From contig NADL03000614.1 of the NCBI GenBank assembly GCA_002205965.3, positions 682,001-746,000 of the forward strand: DNA of 64,000 bases, written 5' to 3'. Each line of letters begins with the position of its first letter. Within the stretch, counting starts at the first letter, position 1. Origin of the DNA: Kappaphycus alvarezii. Lineage: Eukaryota; Rhodophyta; Florideophyceae; Gigartinales; Solieriaceae. The position numbers were made by a program, and so were the translations under genes. Below the pieces are notes generated by a model. That model searched no databases, was not told the origin of the DNA, and was given only the letters and a program-made list of their open reading frames with translations. Of this stretch, positions 49,791 through 61,492 are shown piece by piece.

Positions 49791-49798
49791 TATATAAG
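49791..49798 (+). promoter_or_regulatory. Candidate TATA box of the LTR promoter
   Basis: TATATAAG lies about 310 bp before the LTR end, a plausible place for an LTR promoter. It is absent from the short LTR copy, which lacks this segment. Assigned on sequence alone. Confidence 0.35.
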
Positions 49799-51490
49799 CT
49801 GAGTAAACTGCTTCCCCTTTTGGAGGAAAAGCAAGTTGGCAAACAACTTCAAGCCAAGTCCGGAGTAGTAGGAAGTTCAGAGTCAACTTCAGACCCAAGA
49901 AAATGTTTTCCTACGCTGGTCACAGAGCATTAGTGGTAGACCCTGCCCCTTTCATACTTGCTTGTAACTCTCTCAACTCTCTTCAATATACACTACTTTT
50001 TATTCGTTCAAGTATACCACGGTAGCACTTTTGTCGCTTGCAACACCTCCTTCTTGGGGTACTTGGTTCTGAGTATCTCTTCTCCCGACGATTTACCCCT
50101 ATCACAGCCCTCACGAGAGCCGTGAATACTTTGGCAGGCGGAAGAGCTCCAGCTGCCCTAGCTCCGTGGATAGTGGGAGCACCTCTCACACCCCTAGCGG
50201 AGAGGGACATGACTCCGAGACCAATCGCTGTGGGTGAAACGCTTTGCAGGCTGGCCGGCAGCTGCCTTATGAAAAGAGCAACTGCGAAAGGAGCCAGTTA
50301 CCTGCAACCTTTGCAGGAGAGGATCGCCACTCGTTGTGGAACGGGCAAAGTCGTACACAGCGTTCGACGAGTGGTCCAAAAGTTCGGACATAATTCCGAG
50401 TATGGGATGCTTACCGTGGATTTTGAGAATGCTTTCAACCTATGCAGCTGCTCAGCATTCTCGGATGCCACAATGAACCTCTTCCCCGAGCTTTTGCCGT
50501 GGGTCGCATAATGCTACGCACACGAACCTGCATACCTGTGGGTCAGTGCTCACACTATTCGCGGTGTGCGGGGGAAGCAACAGGGCGATAACCTTGGCGG
50601 CCTCCTGTTAGACCTGGTGCTGCACCCCATCGCACTCAAAATTCAGCAGCTCGTAGCCTCTGGGGACGAAGAAGATGGGAACGTGGGAAATCTCTTGCTC
50701 CAAATGTGGTACCATGACGATGGATACATTATCGGACGCCATGACCATCTCCTCAAAGCGCTCGACATCCTCTCCTCGCTCGATACAACAAACCGAGGAC
50801 TCCATCTTTCGCTGTCCAAATGTAAGGTTTCGTGGCCCTCTGCACCGCCTGAGGCAGTGCAACGCCTTTACCCGATGGAACTCAGACAGGAATAAAGTGG
50901 GGGTACAACTGTCCCCAACGCCCCTGTCGGCTATGCACAGTTTAGTACGCAATTTTTAACCTCTCATGTACATCCCCTCGAAGCATTCCGCAACGCCGTC
51001 GCTGATATTGAGAATACGAGGGTGGCATTTCAGCTTCTGCGCAACTGCTTCGGGGTCTGTAAGATTGGGTATCTATTGCGCGTAGTACCGCCATCGTGCA
51101 CCGCACACGGTGCTGTAATATTTGACGGAATGATGGAGCGTGGCGTCCGAATATTGACTGGGGGAGTCCTCGACTCTGAAAATTTTCGGGAAATGCAACT
51201 ACCTGTCAAATCTAAGGAGGAGAAACCCGTCCATTGGACTAGGATTCACGTCCGCGAAAGATATCGCAAGTGCTGCGTTTCTGGCCCCCAGTTCAGCTTC
51301 CAACAGGCTGTGCGAAAAGGTTTTGCCAGCCTCCATCAGGAGTCTCACCGGCTTTGGTCTCAATCCTGAGCGCCTGTGGGTGCCGGTTAGCTGGATGGAT
51401 TGGTCTGACTCTAATTCTGTGGAAGGCGACGATGTTAATAGCGACGTTGCCGACACATTAGAGCCAAATTCGATTGAGGACGAGGATCAG

Positions 51491-52056
51491 TAGGTGTTAG
51501 ACGTACGCGCAGGTTGTGACATTGCAATACCGTACCTTAACATCTTTGATGCACGTTGGAGAGCAACGTGCAATTACGTGTGCGACATCTCGTTAACCAC
51601 ATGAATTGTATGACGTCACATTTTTTATGATATTTTTTCTCGTAAGACTTCAATGACCTTACGTAGTTCTCTGATTGATCTTTTGTCGAGACATCACGTT
51701 TATGGGTCCACACTTCTGTCCTTTTTCTTTGTGGTCTTGGTTATCTCCCAGTTCTGAGGTTCTGAGTGCCGGGTTGTTTTGATTTGATGGCACCGTGTGG
51801 TACGTGATCGTCTGTGGTGACTTGATGGCTGAGATTGTCTCCTATCAGTCCGTGGCAAACTCACCCAGTTGAGCAGGAGTCTGAGCTTAGGTAGGTTTGT
51901 CAGACCACTCTATTGTGTATTTAAACTGAATAAAGATGAAAACTGGACTGATGAAGTTATCAATTCAATCAGACGAAGTGTATCTTCCTGCTCGAAGACC
52001 CGACAACTATTAAAGAACATACCAATGTTATCCAGGATTACAGCCGACTTTATTTT
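51491..52056. other. No recognised gene
   Basis: After the plus-strand LINE ends, this stretch has no family match. The frame from 51869 (ENWTDEVINSIRRSVSSCSK) is open but not recognised. Confidence 0.3.
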
Positions 52057-52085
52057 TCAATCATTAAAACACCCAAAGTTTTCCC
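52057..52085 (+). repeat. LINE 3'-tail-like sequence
   Basis: It reads tttcaatcattaaaacaccc then aaagttttcc. It is the closest relative of 46140-46170 and shares the AAAACACCC core of all LINE tails here. Confidence 0.5.
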
Positions 52086-52119
52086 GAGTAACCCTGCGAC
52101 TGAGCGAAAAAAATGCCAC

Positions 52120-52420
52120 GCCGACATGTTGTGGATGGGGTTGTGGTGGTGAATGCATCCAAGCTCCGAGACATAGCGGTCTGCGTCATGGTCACCGTGA
52201 ACATCGAATTCCTGCTAGCAATGGTTGTATTTCAAGGGATACCAGTATGTGTAGACTGGGAGACCGAGGTGCCTGCGCAGCATGATGCTCCAGTGCTCTG
52301 AGGACACCTTCGTCGCATTGGTGGTATGCACAAGTAGGAAAGCGGCGGTAGCTCTGTGACGATAAGCCAGCCCGCATACGTGACGACGAGTTTCTTCTGC
52401 TGAGTGGCAGCTGGGACGGG
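52120..52420 (-). mobile_element. LINE-like fragment, zinc-binding region
   Basis: One minus-strand frame reads HRATAAFLLVHTTNA, then SEHWSIMLRRHLGLPVYTYW, C near a TAG stop, then FDVHGDHDADRYVSELG and HHHNPIHN. The pattern L-RR-x-LGLPV...C...D-x-x-GDH...HHN is the stretch between polymerase and nuclease in the LINE family found throughout this window. It is short, with an in-frame stop. Confidence 0.5.
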
Positions 52421-53337
52421 AAACTGTCGTCTATAGGTCATCTTAGGAAAAGAGGAATGATTTGGTTCTTTAATTTTTGAAAAGTGTGGTTTGGCTATCC
52501 CCCGGTGTATGCTAGGCATGCTCAGGATAATGGGTAATGTGAGTCATGCGCCTAAATCGCTGGCTCGAAGTCTGTCAGCAGGCATAATGGATTTGATATC
52601 ACTGCTGCTGAGTTAACTCAGCTTGATTTTAATCTTCGACTGACAATATCATTTCAATAGGAGACTCTAGTAGTATCCATTCCTCTATACAGGCCAAAAT
52701 TAATTCCTCTTAAGATGTTATTTGGACTTTTTTTCGTATTTGCAGTACTGACGGTTGCTTAAAACACTATTACACTCGCAGTACCAGCATTCTTTGATGA
52801 ATTAACTAGAAAATGGGATAGCTCCTTCCCTGTATGGTGACCGCATAATCTTTTGCAACAAATCGAGTCTATATGATACTTTCAATCGTCACCTATATAG
52901 GATATTTTTAATAATTAATAAGAGTCATTGTTCTCACCCGTCCATACATCTGTAGTTGTAGTAAATATCTGTACCTTCGCAAGAGACTCTAGGTTTAACT
53001 CATCCGTGGTGTCTTCTGATTTTCGAAGAAACCGGCTGACAATATGAAGACTGATATGATAAATGTTTGGAGAAAACTCCTCGACTATAGCCCCTCATAC
53101 CAAATCATCAACGATTTAACGTAGTTTTTGATTTACATAAATCCATACTTCATACATTCTGACGAATTTTTGTGAACCTTTTTTGTCTTTGTGACGTTGG
53201 AGCAAACATTTTCTGAAACCTGGCAGATGTGACATTTCAAATGATCACATAGCTGCTTTGAGGCTGTCGTACGTAACAGAGATGTCATTTTATGTGTGCT
53301 AGGGTATAAAATTGCTTCGGCCATTAGTTTCCCCACC
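52421..53337. other. No recognised gene
   Basis: AT-rich, with short frames and no motif or obvious repeat. Confidence 0.35.
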
Positions 53338-53465
53338 TTCACACAGCAAATGTTGTGAGGACGACGCATTTGATATTGATGATGCCTCGCTGTGACCAAA
53401 TGCACGTTCGTCCATGTCTAAATGACCAACCCTTATGTTTCATGCAATTGCATGTAAACCTAACA
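53338..53465. repeat. 128-bp dispersed repeat, copy 1
   Basis: It aligns without gaps to 58448-58575 with 10 mismatches in 128 bp by eye count. It contains the palindrome catgcaattgcatg. The flanks are unrelated. No inverted termini or target duplications were found. Confidence 0.85.
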
Positions 53466-53989
53466 GCTCTTAGAGCAGAATGCTGAGGCCCGGGCCCGGT
53501 GTTCGCAACTGCGTTTTGGCTCTTCTTTTTTTACGAATGGAGATAATGACTTTTTGGATGAATTTAAAAGGTTCGAAGAAATGTTTCGAAGGTATGATCT
53601 ATTAGCGGAGGCTAGCGAATATTGGTTTTGTTTATTTGTTACGAATTAACGGTAATTAATGACCAGCTTTAAAAGTTTATAATTAACATCCAATAAAAGT
53701 ACTGATTACTCTTCTATTGTGTCATGCCCATCAAAATTTTAGGACTACATCATGCTTTTAAGCCACTGATTTTTGTGATATGTGGAAAATGCATAAAAAA
53801 ACAATGAATTTAATGCAATTTATTGATGACAAAGCCGTCATGAAATAGAGATTCAGTATTTTGTAATATGATAATTATTAATTTTCGGAATTAATCGGTC
53901 ATAAGTCATTATTATTCCTTTTAGGTGACGGTTTGGTAAGAATTGATAAGTTCTCATCTAATTAATTATTCAGTTTAGGTTTATATAAT
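53466..53989. other. No recognised gene
   Basis: AT-rich spacer between the 128-bp repeat and the copia fragment. No motif seen. Confidence 0.3.
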
Positions 53990-54490
53990 TCTATTGTTTA
54001 CTGCGATGCATCATTTGCGACAAATACCCTCGGATCAGCACGGCTTTTATATATTATTTTCTTGGCAGATGAAACTGACAAGTGTGAACCGCTTTACTGG
54101 TCATCTCACAAATCGAAACTTGTCACGAGGTCTGTACTTGGCAGTGAAGTTATGGAATTGGCTGATGCTTTCGATATGTCTTATGCCCTGAAACACGACT
54201 TCCAAAAAATTCAATTACGACCGGTATCGATTATCATGTTTACAAATAGTTTATATCTTTTTGACGTTACTAAAAGGGCTACTACGACTACTGAGAAGAG
54301 TCTTATGATAAATATTGCCACCGTAAGGCAATATTACAATCGAAAGAACTTTAGAACATCAAGTTTTTCGCTCTGAACTCAATCCCGCTGATACATTGAA
54401 TAAGTTCAGAAGTGACTCTATTCTACAAAGCATTCTTAGAGATGGTCGCATTAGCCATCTAATTGAGCAATGGTTTGATAGAGAAAGCTG
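53990..54490 (+). mobile_element. Ty1/copia RNase H fragment
   Basis: A fossil fragment of a second copia lineage, unlike the element at 4.5-10.5 kb. The translation includes YCDASFATNT near 54002, then PLYWSSHKSKLVTRSVLGSE and MELADAFDMSYALKHD, then MFTNSLYLFDV and TTTTEKSLMINIATVRQYY, the usual RNase H order in fungal- and oomycete-type copia. It closes with an LIEQWFDRES-type end near 54485. Only the C-terminal part of the polyprotein is present and it is broken; no LTR was seen beside it. Confidence 0.75.
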
Positions 54491-55138
54491 AATTCTTTTG
54501 ACTCAAAAGAACAGAGAAAGTTTTAATTTTGTAATTAGAAGATTTTTTCATGAAGTGGAAAATGTCAACCGACAGTAGTTCTAGTTCATTGCGTATACTT
54601 ACTCGAATTGATATATTTTGGGCTATTTAACCGTGCTTTATACTGTCATTTAGGCTATACAACTGTACTGCATTGTTGTCGGCTATCCTACAGTATACTT
54701 CTGACCTGTGCAAATCAGGCAGGGGGATCTGCAGTATAAAGAGAGTGATGGTGTTGCATCTCGCACACCATCACCAACAAAATAATGAACAACAACAGCA
54801 ACAACCGAAAATACGCAAAAGAAACATTGCTCGTGTTCCTCCCCTTGACTTTGCTTGGTACAGAACAAACGAATTTGCCGACATGCGGCTCTCGTTCGGC
54901 TCAACTACGGGGAAAACAACAACTGCATCCCACAAAGCAATTATGAGAATAGATTATTTTTGACGTTGGGAATGCGTCGACTACACAGCGACTCGGCGGG
55001 AACAATATTAATGCAGAAGACATAGAAATTACGTAGGCATACCTATACTTCAGTTCTTAGGTAATTGTCGGATACGACCAGGTGAAGTTTACGTACTACC
55101 ACCGACTCTGTCATGTCTATAACAAGAAGTAACCATGT
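54491..55138. other. No recognised gene
   Basis: Spacer between the copia fragment and the PIF/Harbinger relic. Gln- and Asn-rich frames near 54780 come from CAACAA-type simple sequence. Confidence 0.3.
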
Positions 55139-55640
55139 GACATAGTGGAACGTACGATACGGTCCGTGCAGGCCCGCTTGAATTTGAATCTGAAGGATTG
55201 CGTGCGGTTCAGCTCTTACTTCAAGACCGTGATGAGCATGAAGAAAAGTGGGTATAGTGAAGACGAAGAGATCTGCCTCGCGACTGTTCTGTTGAGCAAG
55301 CGCCCCGTCTTACATCTGCGTGAGGATTTGGACAAGCCATTCAGATTCCTGCCGTCGTAGCGCATCTTAAGCGACTTACCGAATTTGCATGCGGGCTGTT
55401 ACCCAAGTAGCAAACTGTCTTCTTCCAAGCCCACTGACGGAGTCGAAGAAAGTGGACGAAATATGTGGACCGTCGTCGCAGCTCGAGACAAAGTAGGATG
55501 AGACTAGGCCTTACAGCAGGAAAAAGTTAAGGAGCAGCTGCTGATAATGCAGAGAGGGACGAAGAACCTCATGATGGAGTTGTAAGCGGTGAAGTTGGAG
55601 GAGATGAAGTTAGAAGCTAAACGAAAAAATGCTTTCCTCA
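55139..55640 (+). pseudogene. NAM/Myb-like accessory protein of PIF/Harbinger, broken
   Basis: The plus-strand frame 55145-55360 reads ERTIRSVQARLNLNLKDCVR, then MKKSGYSEDEEICLATVL. Further pieces follow with ESGRNMWTVVAARDKVG, ALQQEKVKEQLLIMQR and AVKLEEMKLEAKRKNAFL. This is the order seen in the no-apical-meristem-associated or Myb-like proteins that accompany PIF/Harbinger transposases: a helical DNA-binding part, a linker, then a charged coiled coil. Stops interrupt it. It faces a transposase relic on the opposite strand, tail to tail, which supports the pairing. Confidence 0.5.
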
Positions 55641-55889
55641 ACCGGCCCTGCCGGATAAATCCCTGCAAGTTCCATGGGATTACTTCAAGATTAAAAAAGA
55701 GGAGTGTATGGTGGCGGTGGAGAAGATCTGCGAAGAAAAGAACGCCGAAGTTACAATGAACCTAGAGCTCCTCATCATTCCTGCTGAAGAGGTGCAGGAT
55801 TGAGCCGTCTGGGGACTGTTGCTTTCTGTGCAATGAGGCCTGTCTAGATACATACACACTAAACAGAGTAGCTTAGGAATGTAAAATTT

Positions 55890-57444
55890 CGTCGATGAAC
55901 CCGCGACCCTTTTTCTTGGCGATGCCTCTATACTTTTCCCCGTATCTTTCCCATAATTGCTTGATGGGTGATCAATTCGACTTTTTGTGCTTGTTTCGGT
56001 CCTCAATGAAGATATTTATCTCTCAAAGTGCTGAACTGGAACCAATAGGTGCATTAAACGTCTGTAAAAGGGCAATTTGAACTAAAACTCCCCATATTGG
56101 CCACCCAGCGCCGTAAACAATGATTTTTCCGCAAACGCGTCCTCCTTCTCCACCTTTATGTCAATTTCTTCGATACTTTACACTATTTTGTTTTTCAGGA
56201 CGACAGCGCACGTCTTTTTAATGTAAATCCTCTCTACAGTCATGAAAATGGGCGGACGGGCTATGATTTTCTACTTCGGCTGGAGCGCGCAGGAAGCGCT
56301 TTATCTCCTTCACTGCCGATTCCTGGACCTTGACGAGCAAAGCATCCTTCTTGGCTGTAATAGGCTGTACCGAAAAGATTAATATGGGGGCCTTTGGGTA
56401 ATTGTCGTCTACGAACTAATTCTTCCGTAGTATGTCTACAACTCGGAACTCACATGGCGAAAGATAGTCTCCTTGCGCGATCTTACTCAACAATTTCGAA
56501 GCTTCGACTAATTTGATGTCGTTTAAACCTCCCTTTATGAGCAATAACGCGTGCCATATCCCGAGCGAGCAGTCCGAGATAGCCTCCAAAATCACCGCGG
56601 TCTTCTTCTCCTTGCCCTTGAACTGCCCCTGTCATGCCATCGTTCAGTTCTTTAATTACCAATTACATCAATAATTGCTGCCCAGAAAACTCTGGTACAC
56701 CGCTTCTCCGCAACGCACAACAGGCGCTTTATGTCAAGCAGGTAAGTCGGATGAAGATTCTCTAGAACTGTTTCACACACTCGAGACCCCTATTCTCCGA
56801 TATCGCCTATAACTATTCCCAAACCTAGGCCATAACACCGTACGTTAGTATAGGAAGCCCCGTAGTGGCTTTTTCGCGAGAAAAATTACCCACCTTTCCC
56901 TCGCAGTTCGTCTTCTGTCGAAAGTAGTCGTCCTACTCTACGACAAATTTGAACGCTTCCTCTAATATAGCTTGAAACATAAGTAAAGACGGCAGAAGAA
57001 CACCTCTTCGTACAAAAAGAACCTCTCCAAAGTACTGAGTGTCGAGAAACGCCGCTGCTTCTGCGACTTTTGGGTTGCTTCCGACTGGCTTGTCCGTGCA
57101 AGACCCGCGAGATTTGCAATTTTCTCTTCTTCTTTGCTTTCGGTCAGTAAAAAGGAGGGGAGGACCGCAGATTTTTTCCCTGTTCAATTTCTTCCGCTTA
57201 CATTGCCTTGATCCCTACTCAGGATGATACAGGCTTGTGATGATTTGCCCTTCATCTTTTGGTTCGAAGAAGTCTGTCTGCTGTTTCCAACTGTGGAGGA
57301 AGAGGTGTCGAAGTGGCCTAATACTTCCGAATCCCCATCTACGGCATTAGCCAAGTCCGGAGCAAAGAAATCAGACGAGTGGAAACCAGTAACATTTTTA
57401 TCGGGCAGGGGAGGGGCCATATGCGGATACAGCAGCCAAGACAT
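55890..57444 (-). mobile_element. PIF/Harbinger transposase relic
   Basis: The minus-strand translation around 56640-56270 reads FKGKEKKTAVILEAISDCSL, GIWHALLLIKGGLNDIKLVE, then FVDDNYPKAPILI and QESAVKEIKRFLRAPAEVEN. These match the plant-transposon-protein type of PIF/Harbinger DDE transposase (G-K-E-K-x-T-V-V-L-E-A, W-H...G-x-L-N-D-I, D-x-x-Y-P, then the E-R-F-like helix). A later IFIEDRNKH (about 56000) fits the usual C-terminal I-I-E-D-E. The Ser-rich frames at 56886-57444 are probably the N-terminal part. The copy has stops and frame changes throughout and the terminal inverted repeats were not found. Confidence 0.6.
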
Positions 57445-58447
57445 GGTACCGGGCCTTTTGTTTTTGCTTAATGGCGCAATGGATGTTTTTCGTAGTTTAG
57501 GGTAGATTTAACTAAGTGAGGAGGGACTTCAAATGAATTAAAGCAATTTAATGTGATCGTAAGCTGGATTCCGATCATTATATGGGTGAAAGACATTGGC
57601 TATTTTCAAAGGTGGATGGACTAGACTGGAACGATTCACGTTGACAAACTTGATAATGGCCGCGAGAAGAGTAATTTTTTTGAATTTACTGAAGGTTATA
57701 ATGAGAACAGGGTGTACGCTTTTTGGGAGATATAGGGAGTAAACTGGTCCCATTCTAAATTTGCGCGCTGGATTGTCAGCCGACACGGTCTCGAATGGAA
57801 CAGAGGATTTTAAGTTTGCACAGAGCAGATTTCGGTGTACTACCACGGCAATTGGGCGAGGGATGGCGACTTTATAGCTCGTTACGCATATTTTTATTAT
57901 GGAAAAAGTATAAAAGGCAACAGTATATTCGGATCAGTCATTTCAAGTTGAAATGGCATTCTTTGCGGTGGTAGAAGGGTGAAAGACTAAGTTTATGGAA
58001 GAGGAGTATTCTACCTTTTTTCTTCGAATAGTTTTCCCGCAAAGGATTTATACTGGTATAGACATCTGTGGATAACGAGCTGAGAATAAAGGGCGTTCTT
58101 TTGGAGCACGGGAAATATGTTCGGAGAAAACAAGGCCAAATAAAGGAAAACAGGGAATTTAATTTTGTATATATGACTTGAAATACTCCATTCTGTCTCG
58201 CAAAACGGAGAACGGTGGCAGAGACGGCGATATATGTGGGAATTTTGATAAGATTTGAGCGAAAGCTGGCGGTTAGTCCAGGTTCGAAAATTAAGAAGAT
58301 CAAGGTGTTAGTCTTGGTCGTGTTGTACTTAGATGTCAAGCTGAGTAATTCGTACTTGTTACTTTTGGTTCAGTGAATTTGGATAGCTCAACCTACAATT
58401 ATAAAGTTCTAGATCACTACCTCTATAGCATTGCTGAGGTAATCACT

Positions 58448-58575
58448 TTCACACAACAAATGTTCTGAGGACGATGCATTTGATATTGATAATGCCTCGC
58501 TGTGAACAAATGCACGTGCGTCCATGTCTAACTGGCCAACCCTTATTTTTCATGCAATTGCATGTAGACCTAACA
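58448..58575. repeat. 128-bp dispersed repeat, copy 2
   Basis: Gap-free partner of 53338-53465, same orientation, 10 mismatches in 128 bp by eye count. Confidence 0.85.
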
Positions 58576-60581
58576 ATATAGAAAGTAAATTTAATAGAAA
58601 TTCTTTAGGAGAAGACAAAGCGCGCGATGCAATCGCAAAAAATGAGTTCTAGGGGTGGTAAATGTGGGGTGGCTCATATTTGAAAGATATGGCCCGTTGT
58701 GGCCCGAAACATCCCAGAGGGTGAACAGTAGTTTTAGAGTGAGTTCTCCGCATTCTGATTGTGCTTATTCTGCTGTGTTCAATTTTTGTACGCTGTTTTT
58801 GAGAGCGATTCCTTCTTCGAATTTTTGCTTCCGCGCGAGAAGTGCACAAGAAATGATCGTCAGAAGTGAATGATTGCGTATCATGTACGCTTTCATTTTC
58901 AGATGAGTGCAGTACCACGTATAGCGTACACCTGAGGAAAGTGAATGCACACCTTTCAAATATAAAAGAACCAAATCGAGTACCACGTACAGTATTTTAT
59001 TGTCAGTAGAACGCCTCGTTTGCATTTTCGCCAATACTTAGTATATTTGAAGTTCTCTTACCCTTTTACCCACAACCATAGATGTATCAGTGATTATGTT
59101 ACTATCGCAGTGCTACATGCTTCGCAAGCTCGAGTCGAAGTTGGCCCAGCATTTTTCTTTCACAGCAGCCGCGTAAGTACAGTACAATACTTAACTGAGG
59201 AGGTAAGCATAAAGTACAGCATACTCTAGGAAGTATGATCAGTGGCACAATTTAAATTATAGTGGTTATTACGTGTTTTTTAATATTCGAAAGTATTTGG
59301 GACGCCAGGAACTGCACTCACAAGTATGGAAAGGGAACTGTTTGCAACGAAGATAATAAGCCTTCAGAAAAACCACAGGAAGCCTGTCGGATAATACATT
59401 TTTTCAGATATTTCTCGTTTTCCGCGGTAGCTCGTTACAGTTGTTACCATAGTGGATCGTGAGAACACAAATTTCACTCACAGGTGGTTGATTCTTCTTT
59501 TGGATGATTGCTACCTTTTACTTCAGCAAATTCACACCAAGATTCATATTGACGTCTATTTTTACGAACCCTGCAACCATACCTGAGGATTTGTTACCCC
59601 CACCGCCACACAGGTGGACTTCGTGCGTATAGTTCCTGATTCATTAATATTGATTGCACACAAATCTCTTCAAACCTGCTCCATCTGGTGCCATAAGCAG
59701 ATAAAAACTTACTGTTTTAGGCAAACATCACGAATGCAGTTATATGAGCACTCTTACCACCTTTTGATGCAGCACAAGGCCATTTCTATATTTACTCGGT
59801 GGTTCCTAACAAACTAAACGAGAATGCAAGACCCTTACCAAATTCATTACAACAGGTCACAGGTGCAATATGATGAGTCACGCAGAGTTGATTTCAAGCA
59901 TCAAAATATTGCATCCATAATTGCAAGCATGTTTATCTAGAGCACCACCCAAATAACCAATTTACATACCAAAAAACTGTGCAGGACCAAAATAGATCCT
60001 CAAGAAAGGATGGAATATTTTTTTGATATTCCGTCAGATCTATGGAACCATTCCGGTTCCTTGGTTCCAAAAGACAGCAAGTACGTCTTCGTACTGCGTA
60101 TCAATCAATAATTGTTTGCGTCAGTTCAAAGAAATGCAAGTCCAAAGGGGACGTCACTCCTCATGCATTCACCCATTTGTGTATTCTTAGTCCCATTTCG
60201 TTCATTCATGATCTGTGAGAGGCATTTTTCTTCCCAGTATTTCCTATTGCATAACTACAAGAGGCGATCAAGACGCCTTGCACCGCGCTCATACACTTTC
60301 AGTAACATTTATTTTATTCCTTTTGTTAGCATTTTGGTAGACAAAATAAGCGTGGCTTACTGTTTCCGGTACAGTAGCGACTACCACTAATACTGTTCAG
60401 TAAAAAAGTGAGATCAAAGATTAAATAATATCTAAATGTAGCTCCCTGCATACCTGTTCCTTTACAGAAGAAAAATCAACTTGGAAACTTGGAAAATGTT
60501 TTAAACTTTGAAATTTTCAAATAATTCATGATCTGTACTTTTTAACCCAGTTGGATACTCTGGTCCAAAACCCACAAAATC

Positions 60582-60611
60582 TTTCAAATATTAAATCACC
60601 CCACATTTCCC
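60582..60611. repeat. Dispersed 30-bp repeat, copy 2
   Basis: Identical over 30 bp to 1220-1249 in the same orientation. Confidence 0.5.
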
Positions 60612-61492
60612 ACATTTTTAGGTTCACTTTGAATTTGTACTCTCAGGCTAAAAATTTGATTTAAAATGAATAGTATGATTTTAGAATTGGTGGACTCAGT
60701 ATGCTGATTGAACAAAGTTGCGAGGTTTCCACTTTCCAAATACAAACGCGCAATCTCACTTGAATTGAAATTTGATCGCAAGCTAAACAAATATCTGCAG
60801 TTTTCCCTATTTATGTACATAATCAATTGAAATACCTCTTTTAGTTGTTAATTTGTAATTTGGTGACTTAATACATTCTGTCAAGCATGACATTCTCAAA
60901 ACATCCATTTTAAATGAATTTATACGACTTAGGAAGATAAGGAAGTGCGGTAGCTTCCCATTTTATTATGTTGATACCAATGCAACCAAAAGATACATTT
61001 AGTACCTTTAGCGGCTAATCTTACTAAGAGATTTCAAGGTGCTGAAAATCAGATACCTTTAAAGTGACCGCTACGAAATGGATTAATCAAACTATTGACC
61101 AAAATAAATGCGAAAATATTACTATTATTATGAGGATTCCTTTCTTGTTTTACTTCAAACAAAGAAATCCACATCATGATTTCCGATTAGTACCTTCACT
61201 TCCTCTTTCCGATTACCCTTCCCCGCTTTAGTACTACTCTTTAGCCTAATACAACAAAAATTAAGCGACCTAGACATGTTGACACTTCCTCGCAGGTGGT
61301 AGAGCGAGAGAAAAATAGATATGCTCAATTACAGTAGTTGCGGCTGCTAAGTCCTTGCTACCTAAGTACCTTAGTCGCCCTTTTTGACTCGCCGAAACGT
61401 TCAGCAGCGCCCACTACTAGTCAATCAAATCTTCACAAGTATACACCAGTGTACACGTACTCGACAACCCACAACTACCTTGGAGTGCCATA

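Larger units (their letters stand above)
48759..50104 (+). repeat. Solo LTR, long form, inserted in a LINE
   Basis: A fossil LTR of 1346 bp, starting TGATGAG and ending CTATCA, with a perfect 5-bp target duplication cagcc at 48754-48758 and 50105-50109. Its first 70 bp and last 280 bp match the short form at 41587-41946. The extra middle holds acidic, GAG-repeat-rich open frames (49077-49321 and 49225-49470, the latter with VIVISDSSDEDEE) and a TATA-like box at 49791. Only one LTR is present, so the element was probably reduced by recombination between its LTRs. It is younger than the LINE it interrupts. Confidence 0.75.
47592..51490 (+). mobile_element. LINE-like element split by an LTR, 3' part missing
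   Basis: In order: a C2H2-like finger (YCPLCTQEKPRIKT, then LLAHLRSSHC) at 47630-47710; HIPVKFRTCFAETYEKAM (48118); RRATKLAQEGAYGKAAQALS and FRDFGEEEVLAAIRGFQLGS (to about 48665); the LTR (48759-50104); then LTRAVNTLAGGRAPAALAPW, RDMTPRPIAVGETLCRLAGS, GMLTVDFENAFN, GKQQGDNLGGLLLDLVLHPI and the active site MWYHDDGYIIG (about 50705). After that come LLRNCFGVCKIGYLLRVVPP and a worn connector to about 51480. The polymerase frame ends early at a TAA near 50510 (W or Q expected), and further frameshifts lie near 48665 and 50893. The Cys/His and nuclease parts are absent. Its relatives are site-nicking LINEs with a C-terminal nuclease. Confidence 0.75.
57505..61337. other. AT-rich stretch without a recognised gene
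   Basis: Apart from the 128-bp repeat (58448-58575) and the 30-bp repeat (60582-60611), nothing was recognised. A plus-strand stretch near 57690-57860 reads VRFLGDIGSKLVPF and HRADFGVLPRQLGEGW, which is protein-like but unassigned. Other frames are low-complexity. Confidence 0.3.

Noticed and set aside
41420-52085. AACACCC words as degenerate telomere repeats
   Set aside because: They occur singly, always with the same LINE-tail flanks, never in tandem arrays.
53338-58575. The 128-bp repeat pair as LTRs of one element containing the copia fragment
   Set aside because: The repeats lack TG...CA ends and target duplications, the content is a mix of a copia piece and a PIF/Harbinger relic, and 128 bp is short for LTRs.
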